The notes below the pieces were generated by a model. That model saw nothing but the letters and a program-made list of their open reading frames with translations. It had not been told where the DNA came from and made no database searches. 64,000 nucleotides of DNA from Paenibacillus sanguinis 2301083 = DSM 16941 (GTDB lineage Bacteria > Bacillota > Bacilli > Paenibacillales > Paenibacillaceae): positions 65,460 through 129,459 of the forward strand of contig NZ_KB895376.1 in assembly GCF_000374825.1 (NCBI RefSeq). Direction: 5' to 3'. The translations under genes and the position numbers were made by a program. Positions 24,271-33,671 of the stretch are shown here, in pieces (the first letter of the stretch is position 1; each line of letters begins with the position of its first letter).

Positions 24271-24714
24271 ATGCCTCCTTTAGATAAAGTCCGGGCGAAG
24301 ATCGAACGCCGGAAGGTGGCGACGCTGCTTGTTGCCAAGCAGGTCGGCAAAATCATGGAGGGTGACGCGAAACAAAAGGCATCCTGGGAGGATCGAACCG
24401 GACATACTCGGCAAGGCATCCAGGGCGGAGCTGACGTTCGCCGAAATGGCGAGGACAGAATGGCCGTTGTGTATTTAGCGCACACGATGCGCTCCGGCCT
24501 TTATCTCGAAATGGGTACCGGTCTGTACGGCCCCAAGAAACGTAAGATCGTTCCGACAAATAAAAAGGCACTCCGCTTCCCGGTCGGCGGCGGCAAATAT
24601 GTGATTGCTGGGTCTGTCAAAGGGATGAAGCCGAGGCCGATCATCAAGCCGACGGTACAACGCCATGTCGGCACGCTGCGCAAGGCGGTGCGTGATGTCT
24701 GGAGGGATTCATGA
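24271..24714 (+). CDS. HK97 gp10-like neck protein
   Basis: 147 residues. The pattern TGHTRQGIQGGADVR, then YLAHTMRSGLYLEMGTGLYGPKKRKI and MKPRPIIKPTVQRH is the HK97_gp10_like signature (tail completion/neck). Ribosome site AAAGGGTGAGGTGAT. Confidence 0.82.
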   Translation: MPPLDKVRAKIERRKVATLLVAKQVGKIMEGDAKQKASWEDRTGHTRQGIQGGADVRRNGEDRMAVVYLAHTMRSGLYLEMGTGLYGPKKRKIVPTNKKALRFPVGGGKYVIAGSVKGMKPRPIIKPTVQRHVGTLRKAVRDVWRDS

Positions 24715-25538
24715 TGCGCGGACTGATCCGTCAGCAGCTCATTGACCATATCCCCGACATCGCCGGGCGAGTGTATGAGACGGACGCGGCGGCAGCGGAC
24801 GAAGAAAAGCCTTACTTGGTCATGACCAAAGGTTCCGAGTCCGACGAAAACGATTGGGCCGGGATCAGCACCATGATCGAGGTTTGGCCGTATGTGGCGC
24901 ACACACAATTCAAGCATGTGGACGCCCTAGTCGCGGCTGCGATTGACGCGCTGGATCACCGACTTCTTCAGGACGATGTAACCGGCGAAGCGATCTTGTG
25001 TCGGTTTACCGGATCGACCAGCGCCGACATGCTGGACGAAAAGTTTGACGCGATCACACGCGGTATCCAATTTGAGGTATTTTCCCTTGGTTGGCTGCTG
25101 CATGATCCGGTCGAGCCAGATCCCGCATCGGCGTTGTCAGCCTGGACGGCAAATCGGTTCCCGGCCATGCAGACGGACCCGCGAAGCTGGAATCCGTCCG
25201 ACGATGCGCCCGCTCTCTATTGGCGGATCGCGACGATCCGCAGCGTTCAGACCATGCCCTGGGGCGCATGGATCGACGCAACGATGCGCGGTCATATGCT
25301 CGTCCCCCGCGTCCCGGCCCGCAATACTTGGCTGGAGCGAACAGTGAGGCAGCTTGCGCTTGACGGCCAGATCACTATGCTGGACCAGTCGCGCATGATG
25401 ATTCAGCGGGTGAATGCGGACAGCTCGATGGACGCATTCCGCACGGGACAAATCGCCCTCGATGTGCGGTTCGGAGTGCTTCGGACAAGCCCATCCGCAC
25501 CACTGCTGAATCAGATCAACATTAACGGAGGTGCTTAA
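24711..25538 (+). CDS. Tail completion/terminator-like protein, about twice usual size
   Basis: 275 residues. Residues 1 to about 130 follow a tail-terminator pattern (IDHIPDIAGRVYETDAAAADEEKPYLVMTKG...IEVWPYVAHTQFKHVDALVAAAIDAL). Residues 140-275 are a second alpha/beta domain ending in an IALDVRFGVLR strand. Usual tail-terminator proteins are near 130-150 residues, so this may be a two-domain fusion. Confidence 0.6.
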   Translation: MMRGLIRQQLIDHIPDIAGRVYETDAAAADEEKPYLVMTKGSESDENDWAGISTMIEVWPYVAHTQFKHVDALVAAAIDALDHRLLQDDVTGEAILCRFTGSTSADMLDEKFDAITRGIQFEVFSLGWLLHDPVEPDPASALSAWTANRFPAMQTDPRSWNPSDDAPALYWRIATIRSVQTMPWGAWIDATMRGHMLVPRVPARNTWLERTVRQLALDGQITMLDQSRMMIQRVNADSSMDAFRTGQIALDVRFGVLRTSPSAPLLNQININGGA

Positions 25539-25539
25539 T

Positions 25540-25743
25540 ATGGCAGAAGCCAAAGAAGTCAAAACGACGAAAAAAGCGAAGCCTGAAGCCACCTACAGCA
25601 AGCAGGAAATTATGGCCGCAGCCGCCGGATTTGACGTCTCCCCTGACGTGATGGCCGGAGCGCTGCGCCGGGTGGATAAGTCCGCCCTGACCCGCGCTGA
25701 AGTGGAACGGGCAATTCAAGATTTCAAGAAAAGGCAGGTGTAA
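25540..25743 (+). CDS. Small pre-sheath protein
   Basis: 67 residues from ATG 25540, GGAGGTGCTTAAT upstream. Lys-rich N-terminus and YSKQEIMAAAAGFDVSPDVMAGALRRVDKSALTRAEVERAIQDF. Short proteins of this pattern precede sheath genes in PBSX-like clusters (XkdJ position). Function unknown. Confidence 0.65.
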   Translation: MAEAKEVKTTKKAKPEATYSKQEIMAAAAGFDVSPDVMAGALRRVDKSALTRAEVERAIQDFKKRQV

Positions 25744-25746
25744 GAA

Positions 25747-27168
25747 ATGCCAGGCGAAACTTTTATCTTAGGTGAACAGAAAGTCAGACCGGACGTCTAC
25801 GTCCGCTGGCACAATGCGGGCGGCGCTCGTGTGGTGACGGGTACGGTTGGGGTCGCCGCCGCCGCCGTCAAAGCCAATTGGGGTCCGCTCGGCGAAGTGA
25901 TCACGGTGGAAACGCCCGGCGATATATCCGGAAAGCTGGGCAGCGGAGACGGCCCGGATTGCGTCCGGGAAATCTTCTCCGGCGGAGCAAGTACCGTCCT
26001 GGCCGTTCGCGTCGGCAGCGGCGGCAGCCCGGCGCAACTGGAACTGGAGGATACCGCAGCCACACCGGTCAAAGTCGTGCGACTACTCACGAAGTACCCG
26101 ACGACAAGGGCAATCACGGCGACGATCCGGGATTCGCTGGAGGACCCGGCCATGCGCGAGCTGCTGCTTCACGAAAACACCCGGCAACTGGAGCGGCTGA
26201 CGTTTGAAAAAGGAGCAGACGAGCCGAATCGGCTTGTCGCTGCGATCAACGCAAACAGCCGATACCTTACAGCCACGAAGTTGGCTGACGGTAGCGGCGA
26301 GATTGACACGCTGTTGGATGAAGCGCTGGCCGGTGGCGCAGCTCCAACCGTCACCGGCGAAGACTATGCCGATGCCTTTGTGCTGCTGGAACGCAAGTTC
26401 TTCGATGTGGTTGTCGTTGATTCCGAGGATGTGGGCGTTCATGCTTCCCTCCAGTCCTTCGTGAAGCGGATGCTCTCCGAAGGCGGCGGGCGGATCATCG
26501 GTGTTGTCGGCGAACCGACCAGCATCCCGTTCGCGACGCGTAAGACGAATGCCCGGTCCTATAACGACTTTGCCATCGTCTACGTTGGCAACGGATTTGA
26601 AACGACGACTGGCCCGCTCGAAGGCGCGAAGGCTGCGGCCCGCGTGGCCGGGGTCATTGCTTCCAGCGCCTACAATGCGAGCCTGACCCACGTTCCGATC
26701 ACCGGTTCGATTGGCATCGTTGGCGAGTTGACGAACACGCAGTACAAAGAAGCGATTCAAAGCGGCATGCTGACCTTCTCGCTCAACCCCGACGGCCTCG
26801 CACAAATCGACTATGGCATTAACACCAAAGTCACGCTGCTGGCCGACGAGGATGAAGGTTGGAAGAAAATCCGCCGGACGCGCACCCGGTTTGAATTGAT
26901 CGACCGGGTTGTGCTGACGCTCCACCCGTACCTCGGCAAATGGAACAACAATGAAGATGGCCGCGCCTTCGTCATAACAATCGCCAACGGGATCATTCAA
27001 ACCATGATTCGCGAGGGCGGCCTGGAAAGCGGGCAACTGATCGTGGACCCGGCCAACCCGCCGCAAGGCGATTCGGCTTGGTTCCAGTTTACGGACCTGG
27101 TGGACCTCGACAGCATCGAAAAGCTGTATATGGACTTCGGGTTCCAATTCTCGCCGCAAACGGCATAA
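25747..27168 (+). CDS. Contractile tail sheath protein
   Basis: 473 residues. N-terminal handshake-type region (GVAAAAVKANWGPLGEVITV), a middle domain and the sheath C-terminus with LTLHPYLGKWNNNEDGRAFVITIANGI and WFQFTDLVDLDSIEKLYMDFGFQF. Shows the particle is a myovirus. Resembles PBSX XkdK-type sheaths. Confidence 0.9.
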   Translation: MPGETFILGEQKVRPDVYVRWHNAGGARVVTGTVGVAAAAVKANWGPLGEVITVETPGDISGKLGSGDGPDCVREIFSGGASTVLAVRVGSGGSPAQLELEDTAATPVKVVRLLTKYPTTRAITATIRDSLEDPAMRELLLHENTRQLERLTFEKGADEPNRLVAAINANSRYLTATKLADGSGEIDTLLDEALAGGAAPTVTGEDYADAFVLLERKFFDVVVVDSEDVGVHASLQSFVKRMLSEGGGRIIGVVGEPTSIPFATRKTNARSYNDFAIVYVGNGFETTTGPLEGAKAAARVAGVIASSAYNASLTHVPITGSIGIVGELTNTQYKEAIQSGMLTFSLNPDGLAQIDYGINTKVTLLADEDEGWKKIRRTRTRFELIDRVVLTLHPYLGKWNNNEDGRAFVITIANGIIQTMIREGGLESGQLIVDPANPPQGDSAWFQFTDLVDLDSIEKLYMDFGFQFSPQTA

Positions 27169-27184
27169 GGAGGCTTAAACAGCA

Positions 27185-27631
27185 ATGGCACAAGATGCAA
27201 GGTATATTTTCAGGGATTGCGTTCCCGATGGCTCCATTGACGTCGCAAACATCCAGGTCGGCGAGATTGTTCAACGCGCTTGGTCCTTCCGGGTTAACAG
27301 CCCGCCTGACATCCAGCAAATGCTTGACTACGGCGTGCTGGACTTCCGCAACATTTCGCGCGGTTATTCCGGCGAGCTGTACGACGGGGACGGCACGTTC
27401 CTCGCCGAAGTCAATACGTGGCAAGCGCAGATCAGCGTGACCAACTCGGACTATCAGCCTGCCGGGCAGAAACATACCTGGGGGATCATGCAAAGCTACA
27501 GCATGACGCTGACGTTCACGGAAACCGTCATTCGTGACGGCATCCTGCTCAAGAAGCTGGTGGACAGCTTGCGCTCCCAAGCGCCGGACGCGGTATTCAA
27601 CTTCACCGGCATTCTTCGCGCAAGTCGATAA
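27185..27631 (+). CDS. Tail tube protein (XkdM-like)
   Basis: 148 residues immediately after the sheath. Pattern RDCVPDGSIDVANIQVGEIV...DYGVLDFRNISRGYSGELYDGDGTFLAEVNTWQAQI matches PBSX-type tubes. A hairpin with 6-bp arms starts 7 bases after the stop. Confidence 0.87.
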   Translation: MAQDARYIFRDCVPDGSIDVANIQVGEIVQRAWSFRVNSPPDIQQMLDYGVLDFRNISRGYSGELYDGDGTFLAEVNTWQAQISVTNSDYQPAGQKHTWGIMQSYSMTLTFTETVIRDGILLKKLVDSLRSQAPDAVFNFTGILRASR

Positions 27632-27637
27632 TTCATT

Positions 27638-27661
27638 GCGCCCTGGGCCAGCCTGGGGCGC
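27638..27661 (+). other. Hairpin after the tail tube gene
   Basis: GCGCCC (27638-27643) pairs with GGGCGC (27656-27661). No T-run follows, so mRNA protection or partial attenuation is likelier than full termination. Confidence 0.5.
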
Positions 27662-27697
27662 TTCCATCAAACCAAACCATTTAGGAGGGCTTATGCC

Positions 27698-28195
27698 ATG
27701 AGTGAAGTTAAAGGAAAAGAACCGATTGCAAAGGAAGAACTGCTCGACAACGAAACTGACATCCTGCGCGGACTGCTGGAAGCGGCAACGGATACCCAGC
27801 AAGAACGCAAGGTCATTGAAATCGCTCGCAAAGGCAAAGTGTTCTTCCGCTTCTCGATCCGCCCGCTGTCGGAAGAGGAATACAACGCTTGCCGCGACAA
27901 GGCGACGAAATACAAGAAGAACCGGCGCCTGGGCGGCATCAAGATGCCCGAGGACACAGACGCCGCTCGTTACCGTTCCTTCCTGATCTACGAAGCCACC
28001 GTTCCCGAAGATCAGAAAAAGGTCTGGAACAACAAAGCGGCCTGGGATCAGCTCAATGTGCTTAGTGGTGTGCAGCTTATCGATAAAGTCTTGCTGCCGG
28101 GCGAAAAGGAAGCGGTCATCGAACAGATCGACAGGCTTTCCGGTTACGACCTGGACGATGAAGGCGAAGAGGCCGAAGACGTCATAAAAAACTAA
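27698..28195 (+). CDS. Tail assembly chaperone, short form (XkdN/gpG-like)
   Basis: 165 residues. Helical N-terminus, then KGKVFFRFSIRPLSEEEYNACRDKATKYKKNRRLGG and an acidic C-terminus, as in PBSX XkdN. Ends right at a slippery sequence that lets some ribosomes continue to 28380. Located between tube and tape measure, the fixed position of G/GT-type chaperones. Confidence 0.85.
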   Translation: MSEVKGKEPIAKEELLDNETDILRGLLEAATDTQQERKVIEIARKGKVFFRFSIRPLSEEEYNACRDKATKYKKNRRLGGIKMPEDTDAARYRSFLIYEATVPEDQKKVWNNKAAWDQLNVLSGVQLIDKVLLPGEKEAVIEQIDRLSGYDLDDEGEEAEDVIKN

Positions 28196-28380
28196 TACAA
28201 GCGGGAGGGCAAGCGACCCTCCTGCATCATATATTCCAGCGCCAGGGGAAACTCCCGAGTGAAATACTAAAGCTGCCCGAAGGTGAGCGGCTTTTTTGTC
28301 TTGTCTCCACGAAGGTGGCGCTGGAAGCCGAGGCCGAAGAACGCCGCGCACTCTTAGCAAAGCAAGGCAAAAAGGGGTGA
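27698..28380 (+). CDS. Tail assembly chaperone, -1 frameshift fusion (gpGT-like)
   Basis: After reading A AAA AAC (28186-28192), slipping back one base continues at CTA ATA CAA and gives 62 more codons to the TGA at 28378-28380, for 227 residues. The added part (LLHHIFQRQGKLPSEILKLPEGE, then RLFCLVSTKVALEAEAEER) has the look of the T domain of such chaperones. It ends 6 bases before the tape measure start. Confidence 0.82.
28186..28225 (+). promoter_or_regulatory. Programmed -1 frameshift signal
   Basis: Heptamer A AAA AAC (28186-28192) in the right phase, an 8-base spacer, then a stem GCGGGAGGG (28201-28209) with CCCTCCTGC (28217-28225), nine pairs including one G-U, 7-base loop. The zero-frame stop follows the heptamer at once. 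Confidence 0.88.
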
Positions 28381-28386
28381 TCGCTG

Positions 28387-31300
28387 GTGGCAGAAGAAGT
28401 ATATCGCATTGAAATACCGGTCACGGTCGAAGATCAAAGCGAACCAGCCTTATCGAATGTGGAAAAGAAAGTCAGTCGGTTTGATCAAACAGCAGACCGC
28501 ACTCAAAAAAGGTTGGACAAGATGAACCGCACTCGCTGGCAACTCGCGGTTCATGTGCTGGATCGGGCATCCATTGTCATTCAACGCATTGGGGCAACAG
28601 CCCGCCGTATCGCTAGTGGAAGCTACCGCTTAACGGTTCGCGTCCTCGACTTAGCGACATCCCCGTTCAGAGCTATCATGCGCGGAATGAATTCAGCGCT
28701 CGGCATACTAGGAATTGGGGCCGGAACGGCGGGAACAATTGTGCTGCCGATTAAAATGGTTATCCAGCAGCAATCAATCGAAACAGCCTTTGAAGTCTTA
28801 CTCGGAAGCGCGGATGCGGCGAAGCAGCGCGTTGCCGAATTGATCGATTTTGCCGGACAAACACCATTTGCGCGGGATGAAATTTTTGAGGCAAGCCGCA
28901 TCTTAGAGGTTTTCACCAAAGGAGTGTTATCCCAAGGCGAAGGGTTGCGGATGGTCGGAGACATCGCATCTGCTACCCAAAACGATCTTGCTAACACCGC
29001 TTTATGGATGGGCCGTTTATACGACAGCATGAAGGCCGGAAGGAAGGTCGGCGAAGAAACGTCCCGCCTGCAAGAAATGGGCGCGATTGACGGTGACGCC
29101 AGAAACCGGCTTGAAGCGTTGGCCGAAGCCCCGATGGAAATCAACAAGAAATGGGCGCTTGCGGTCAAAGAGTTCCAACGCTATGACGGCATGATGCTGA
29201 AGATGTCCGACAATCTCGCCAACCTACTGCTGGGGGTCAAATCATTTTTCAATAATACCTTTGTCAAGCGCTGGGGCCAAGGCTTGGCGGATGGGATCAC
29301 GCCGCTTCTGCAAGCCTTCCGACAATGGCGCAGGGAAAACCCGAAACTGATTGCCGCAATGGGTGATCAGGCAGAGCGAATGGCAGCTCGCTTCTCCCGC
29401 TTCTTCGTGGACCGCATTCAAAACATTTCGCGAAGGCTGCGGGAGCTATTCAATGACAAGCAATTTCAGAACGCTGACCTATTCGGCAAGGTAAAAATCG
29501 CCTGGAACAAGATCATCAGCGAACCCTTTGCGAGTTGGTGGGCCGGTGGCGGAAAGGGACAAATAGACGCCATCGCCTCGAACATCGGCGGCGCTCTCGG
29601 CGCTGGTCTGAATAGTGTGCTGCTTGGCCTATTCGGTATGGGCAGCGAAACGGAAGCCAAGGTAAGCGAATCACCATTCATTGAAGCAGGAGCTTCAGCA
29701 GGCCGTTCCTTTCTGACGGCATTCCTGGAAGCTTTCGACGCCAAGCAAATTGCGGAAAAAGCAAAAGAGGCGTTCCTGAATTTGCAACCGACTTGGCTAG
29801 GTGGCGAAACAAGCAGCGGCGTGGGCCAGATGTTAGCCCTGGCGATGGATGCTTGGCTGATCGGTAAAGCGGTGAAAATTCTGAAAGGGCCACTCAAGGC
29901 GGGGCAAACAGTCAGAAGATGGTTAAGGGGTGGTTCTACCGCCGAAGCAGCCACAACAGCAGCCACGACCGCCGCAACGACCCGAACGACCGCGACAGCA
30001 GCCGAGACGGCCACGCGAACGCCTTGGTATAAACGCTGGTTTTCCAAGAGTGCTACAACAGCAGCCGAGGCGACGTCTAGCGCTCCGTGGCATCAACGCT
30101 GGTTCGGAGGCTCCAAGACTCCTGCTACACCGCCCCAGGCGGCAGCGGGACCGGCGGCAAGAATCCCACAGAACTATCGCCCGGCGGGAACAAAATTTTG
30201 GGATAACATCCCGCTGGATCGTACCTACAGCCGCGACGAGATCGTCCGCATGTCCAACGCCGGACAGCTCGGACGCTTCAATGAGCTGGAGAAGGCTTTC
30301 GCTTCCGCACCGGCTCCGAAAACAAGCTGGTGGCAAAAGTTGCTTCCAAAAGGCGGTGGCGGTCGAGGTCTTGGCTTCCTGTCGCGAACTGTCGGCAAGG
30401 TGGCGATCCCGCTGTCTGTCGGTTTGGATGTGGCGAACATCGCGTCCGCTGAAGCTGGGACCGAACGGAACATAGCTATCGGCGGAACGGTTGGGGGCTG
30501 GGGCGGCTTCGCTGCCGGAGCTGCTGGCGGTGCCGCTATCGGTTCTGTCGTTCCGGGGCTGGGAACTGCTGTCGGTGGATTAATCGGCGGCATTCTTGGC
30601 GGCCTGGGCGGCGGTGCGATAGGCGACTGGATCGGGAGCAAGGGCGAAGATATATCTCGCTGGTTCAAATCGACCTTGTGGCCGTCGCTGAAAGACGGCG
30701 CGAATGCGACGTGGACGTGGATTTCCGATACCGGCCCGCAAGCTATCGCCAAGGGCGTGGGCTTCGCTGTCGGGTATATCGGCGATACCCTGTTCAACGG
30801 CGAATGGTGGGGCGAAAAGTGGGCTGCTGTCGAAGCCTGGTCGAATGCCTCCTGGGAACGGTCGAAAGAAACATGGAACAACGCCGTCGCGGCCATTGAA
30901 TCCACCATCTTCAACGGTGAGTGGTGGGCCGAGAAGTGGCAAGGCGTCCAGGATTGGGCGGCGGACACCTGGGAAGGCGCGAAAGACATCTGGAACAACA
31001 CACGTGAAGCCATTGGCAGTACGCTGTTTAATGGCGAGTGGTGGCAAGGTAAATGGTCGGCGGTCGAAGGCTGGGCCTCTAACGCCTGGGAGAATATCAA
31101 AGGCAAGTGGGGCAACTTCTGGGGCAAAGTGAGCAGCGCCTTCAGTGAGGGCAAGGAAGCCGGTCAGCAGGCGGCAGCCGGTGCGAAGGCTTACGCTCGC
31201 GGCGGCTTTGTGACGACGCCGCATATCGGGCTGGTCGGCGAAGCTGGCCCCGAAGCGATCATCCCGCTATCGGCTGGCAAGCGCGACCGAGGGCTGGACC

Positions 31301-31590
31301 TTTGGGAACGCGCTGGTCGTATGCTGGGCGTTCGTCCCTACGCCTTCGGCGGTATTGTCGGCGCTATATCCGCGCCGGAAGCGCCAATGTTTGCGCCAAT
31401 CGCCCCGATGGCTCCGGCTGGCGGAGGGTTGACCATCAACGTGGGCGGCATTCAGTTCTCTATCAACGTGGAGGGCGGCGACGGCCAAAGTGTGATCGAT
31501 GCGATCCGGGAGCATGGCGACGAGATTGCTGACGAGATCGCGGGAAAAATCGCCGACCGGCTCGACGAATCAACGAATAACAGTGTGTAG
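28387..31590 (+). CDS. Tape measure protein
   Basis: 1067 residues from GTG (AAGGGGTGATC upstream). N-terminal coiled and Arg-rich helices, hydrophobic segment at about 100-120, then the TMP pattern QQSIETAFEVLLGSADAAKQRVAEL. The centre is Ala/Thr/Gly-rich, with a glycine-zipper membrane stretch at about 695-760. Residues about 790-925 hold three tandem Trp-rich repeats (LFNGEWW.EKW..V..W). Sets tail length and probably crosses the host membrane. Confidence 0.93.
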   Translation: MAEEVYRIEIPVTVEDQSEPALSNVEKKVSRFDQTADRTQKRLDKMNRTRWQLAVHVLDRASIVIQRIGATARRIASGSYRLTVRVLDLATSPFRAIMRGMNSALGILGIGAGTAGTIVLPIKMVIQQQSIETAFEVLLGSADAAKQRVAELIDFAGQTPFARDEIFEASRILEVFTKGVLSQGEGLRMVGDIASATQNDLANTALWMGRLYDSMKAGRKVGEETSRLQEMGAIDGDARNRLEALAEAPMEINKKWALAVKEFQRYDGMMLKMSDNLANLLLGVKSFFNNTFVKRWGQGLADGITPLLQAFRQWRRENPKLIAAMGDQAERMAARFSRFFVDRIQNISRRLRELFNDKQFQNADLFGKVKIAWNKIISEPFASWWAGGGKGQIDAIASNIGGALGAGLNSVLLGLFGMGSETEAKVSESPFIEAGASAGRSFLTAFLEAFDAKQIAEKAKEAFLNLQPTWLGGETSSGVGQMLALAMDAWLIGKAVKILKGPLKAGQTVRRWLRGGSTAEAATTAATTAATTRTTATAAETATRTPWYKRWFSKSATTAAEATSSAPWHQRWFGGSKTPATPPQAAAGPAARIPQNYRPAGTKFWDNIPLDRTYSRDEIVRMSNAGQLGRFNELEKAFASAPAPKTSWWQKLLPKGGGGRGLGFLSRTVGKVAIPLSVGLDVANIASAEAGTERNIAIGGTVGGWGGFAAGAAGGAAIGSVVPGLGTAVGGLIGGILGGLGGGAIGDWIGSKGEDISRWFKSTLWPSLKDGANATWTWISDTGPQAIAKGVGFAVGYIGDTLFNGEWWGEKWAAVEAWSNASWERSKETWNNAVAAIESTIFNGEWWAEKWQGVQDWAADTWEGAKDIWNNTREAIGSTLFNGEWWQGKWSAVEGWASNAWENIKGKWGNFWGKVSSAFSEGKEAGQQAAAGAKAYARGGFVTTPHIGLVGEAGPEAIIPLSAGKRDRGLDLWERAGRMLGVRPYAFGGIVGAISAPEAPMFAPIAPMAPAGGGLTINVGGIQFSINVEGGDGQSVIDAIREHGDEIADEIAGKIADRLDESTNNSV

Positions 31591-31601
31591 GTGGTGGACG
31601 C

Positions 31602-32246
31602 ATGGATTTTTATTTGACAGACACCGCAACCGGGAAACGGCTGCATTTTCCCATGAACCCGGAAAGCATAACCGCCGTCACCTCCGCCCGCATTCAAACA
31701 TTCGAGGCTATCGAGCTGGGCGAATACGCGTTGCCGCGTGGGTCGATGCTGGTGCGCATGACTTTCGATGGTCTGCTGCCTGGCGAGACGCGCAAGCACA
31801 CCTCGCTGGTGAAGTCCTGGCGTGATCCGCGTCAAATTGCTGGCGATCTATCGGCATGGCGCAACGCCGGGACGAAGCTGCGGCTGCTGGTGACAGAAAC
31901 GCCGTTCAATCATGATGTGTTCATTCAGGCATTTGAACACACCTGGGCAGGCGGCCACGGGGATATGCGCTATTCGCTTGAGCTGGTGCAGGCAAGGGAC
32001 ATCTTGATTCACCCTGAAGGGCAAGTCAAGTCCAAGGCCGAAGTGAAGGTTCTCTCGGCTTCTCGTTCCCTGCCCGCCCAGGCCAAGACCCATACCGTCG
32101 TTCGTGGTGACACGCTGTGGGGAATCGCTAAGAAACATCTCCACAACGGGGCGCGGTACATGGAAATTTACAATCTGAACAAGGCGCTGATCGGGCCTGA
32201 TCCGAACAAGATCAAGCCCGGCCAAGTGTTGCGCCTGCCTGGTTAG
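31602..32246 (+). CDS. LysM tail/baseplate protein (XkdP-like)
   Basis: 214 residues. The N-terminal 130 residues match the PBSX XkdP baseplate region (FPMNPESITAVTSARIQTFEAIELGEYALPRG). The C-terminal LysM domain (HTVVRGDTLWGIAKKHLHNGARYMEIYNLNK...GQVLRLP) binds peptidoglycan. Places the tail hub against the cell wall. Confidence 0.88.
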   Translation: MDFYLTDTATGKRLHFPMNPESITAVTSARIQTFEAIELGEYALPRGSMLVRMTFDGLLPGETRKHTSLVKSWRDPRQIAGDLSAWRNAGTKLRLLVTETPFNHDVFIQAFEHTWAGGHGDMRYSLELVQARDILIHPEGQVKSKAEVKVLSASRSLPAQAKTHTVVRGDTLWGIAKKHLHNGARYMEIYNLNKALIGPDPNKIKPGQVLRLPG

Positions 32247-32256
32247 GTGGTGCCGC

Positions 32257-33249
32257 ATGATCGATATTACGAAAGTCAAGTACGACGTGGCCGTTCTCCT
32301 GCCTCAAGGAGAGCGGCTATCTTTAACAAACGTCGCCAGGGGCTTGAGCTGGTCGGAGCAATCCGGCGAGCTGGCGGCGAGTATTCAGTTTCAAATTCTG
32401 AACCAACGCCTGGGCGACGGCTGGCTGCACCAAAAGCTTCCACTCGGAGCCAGGACGCTGCTTCGAGCCGATTGGGGCGACGGTTGGCAAGAGATACATC
32501 AAGGGATCATCTTCGATTGGGAATACGAAAACGATTCGGTCGGCATTCTCGACGTCAAGGCATACGACATCCTGATCTATCTCCTGCGCAGCAAGGATGA
32601 CCGGTATTACCCGTCCGGGACGAAGGCCCGCGTCATTATCGAGGACATTGCAAAGGCGTGGAGCATCCCCATCGGCCAGAACGATTTGCCGGATATGTCG
32701 CTGTCCAAACAAATTTTTCGAGGGGATACCCTCGGGGCGATGCTGGATAAGGTGCTGGATCAAGTTCACAAGCGCGGCGGCGGCAAGTACGTCATTCGCG
32801 CGAGCGGCGGCAAGATCAACATTTTGCGCCAGGGACAGAACAAGACGGTGTATCGGTTCGTGGGGGATGTGGTACGCAGGATGACTGACCAGCAGGACAT
32901 CGAAGATTTAGTAACGCGTGTCAAAATAATTGGCAAAGAAGACAAGGCCGGACGCGCTCCGGTCGTCGCCACACTCGACGGCAGGACGGAATTCGGTATC
33001 CTGCAAGACGTAATTTATCGCGAACAATACGACACTGTAGCGGCAGCCAAAGCAGCCGCCCAAGAAGTGCTGAAAGAGCGCGGCGCTCCGCGTAAACGGC
33101 GGACGCTGACCGCTCCCGACCTTCCATTCCTGCGCCGAGGGGATAAAATCTTCGCCTCGGTCGGGACTATCGAAGGTTATTTTGCTGTTGTGGGCGTCCA
33201 GCACGATGCGGACAACCGCAGCATGACGATGGAGGTGGAAGCAATATGA
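32257..33249 (+). CDS. Baseplate hub protein (XkdQ/gpD-like)
   Basis: 330 residues. LRADWGDGWQEIHQGIIFDWEYENDSVGILDVKAYDILIYLLRSKDDRYYPSG and the later IIGKEDKAGRAPVVATLDGRTEFGILQDVIYREQYDTVAAAKAAAQEVL segments match PBSX XkdQ, the gp27-like hub. Synteny with XkdP and XkdR supports it. Confidence 0.85.
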   Translation: MIDITKVKYDVAVLLPQGERLSLTNVARGLSWSEQSGELAASIQFQILNQRLGDGWLHQKLPLGARTLLRADWGDGWQEIHQGIIFDWEYENDSVGILDVKAYDILIYLLRSKDDRYYPSGTKARVIIEDIAKAWSIPIGQNDLPDMSLSKQIFRGDTLGAMLDKVLDQVHKRGGGKYVIRASGGKINILRQGQNKTVYRFVGDVVRRMTDQQDIEDLVTRVKIIGKEDKAGRAPVVATLDGRTEFGILQDVIYREQYDTVAAAKAAAQEVLKERGAPRKRRTLTAPDLPFLRRGDKIFASVGTIEGYFAVVGVQHDADNRSMTMEVEAI

Positions 33250-33671
33250 ATGGAAAAGGAGTGAACCGGCTAGGGCAATCCATTGATAGACGGACCGATA
33301 AACGGACCGCCTCCCCGCCGTCGATGGATTTAGGTACGATCACGGACGACGGCCTAAAGCTGGATCAGTTTGGGCCGGTCATCCCGCGCAGCGGATACCT
33401 GGTTGCGGAATGGATGGTGGACGCGCATATCCCGCCCGAATCGCGCATTTATCGAACGGCATCCCCTGTCGGATCGGCGGGTGAAGACGTTCCGAGTACA
33501 ACCTATTCGCCGGTGGCGCGGCTGGACTTCGCTGGCGGCGAAGATGGCGGTCACATTCCATCTGTGGAGCTGCGCTTCGCCCCCTCGCTTCGTACCGGCG
33601 ACCGCGTCCTGGTGCTATGGGTGCGCGACGATCCGGTCGTGGTCAGCAAGGTGGTGCAAGCGGATGCCTAG
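33246..33671 (+). CDS. Baseplate protein (XkdR/DUF2577-like)
   Basis: 141 residues, ATGA overlap with the hub gene. Contains PVIPRSGYLVAEWMVDAHIP and LRTGDRVLVLWVRDDPVVVSKVV, the OB-like end seen in DUF2577 proteins that form the hub/spike link. Confidence 0.78.
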   Translation: MNGKGVNRLGQSIDRRTDKRTASPPSMDLGTITDDGLKLDQFGPVIPRSGYLVAEWMVDAHIPPESRIYRTASPVGSAGEDVPSTTYSPVARLDFAGGEDGGHIPSVELRFAPSLRTGDRVLVLWVRDDPVVVSKVVQADA

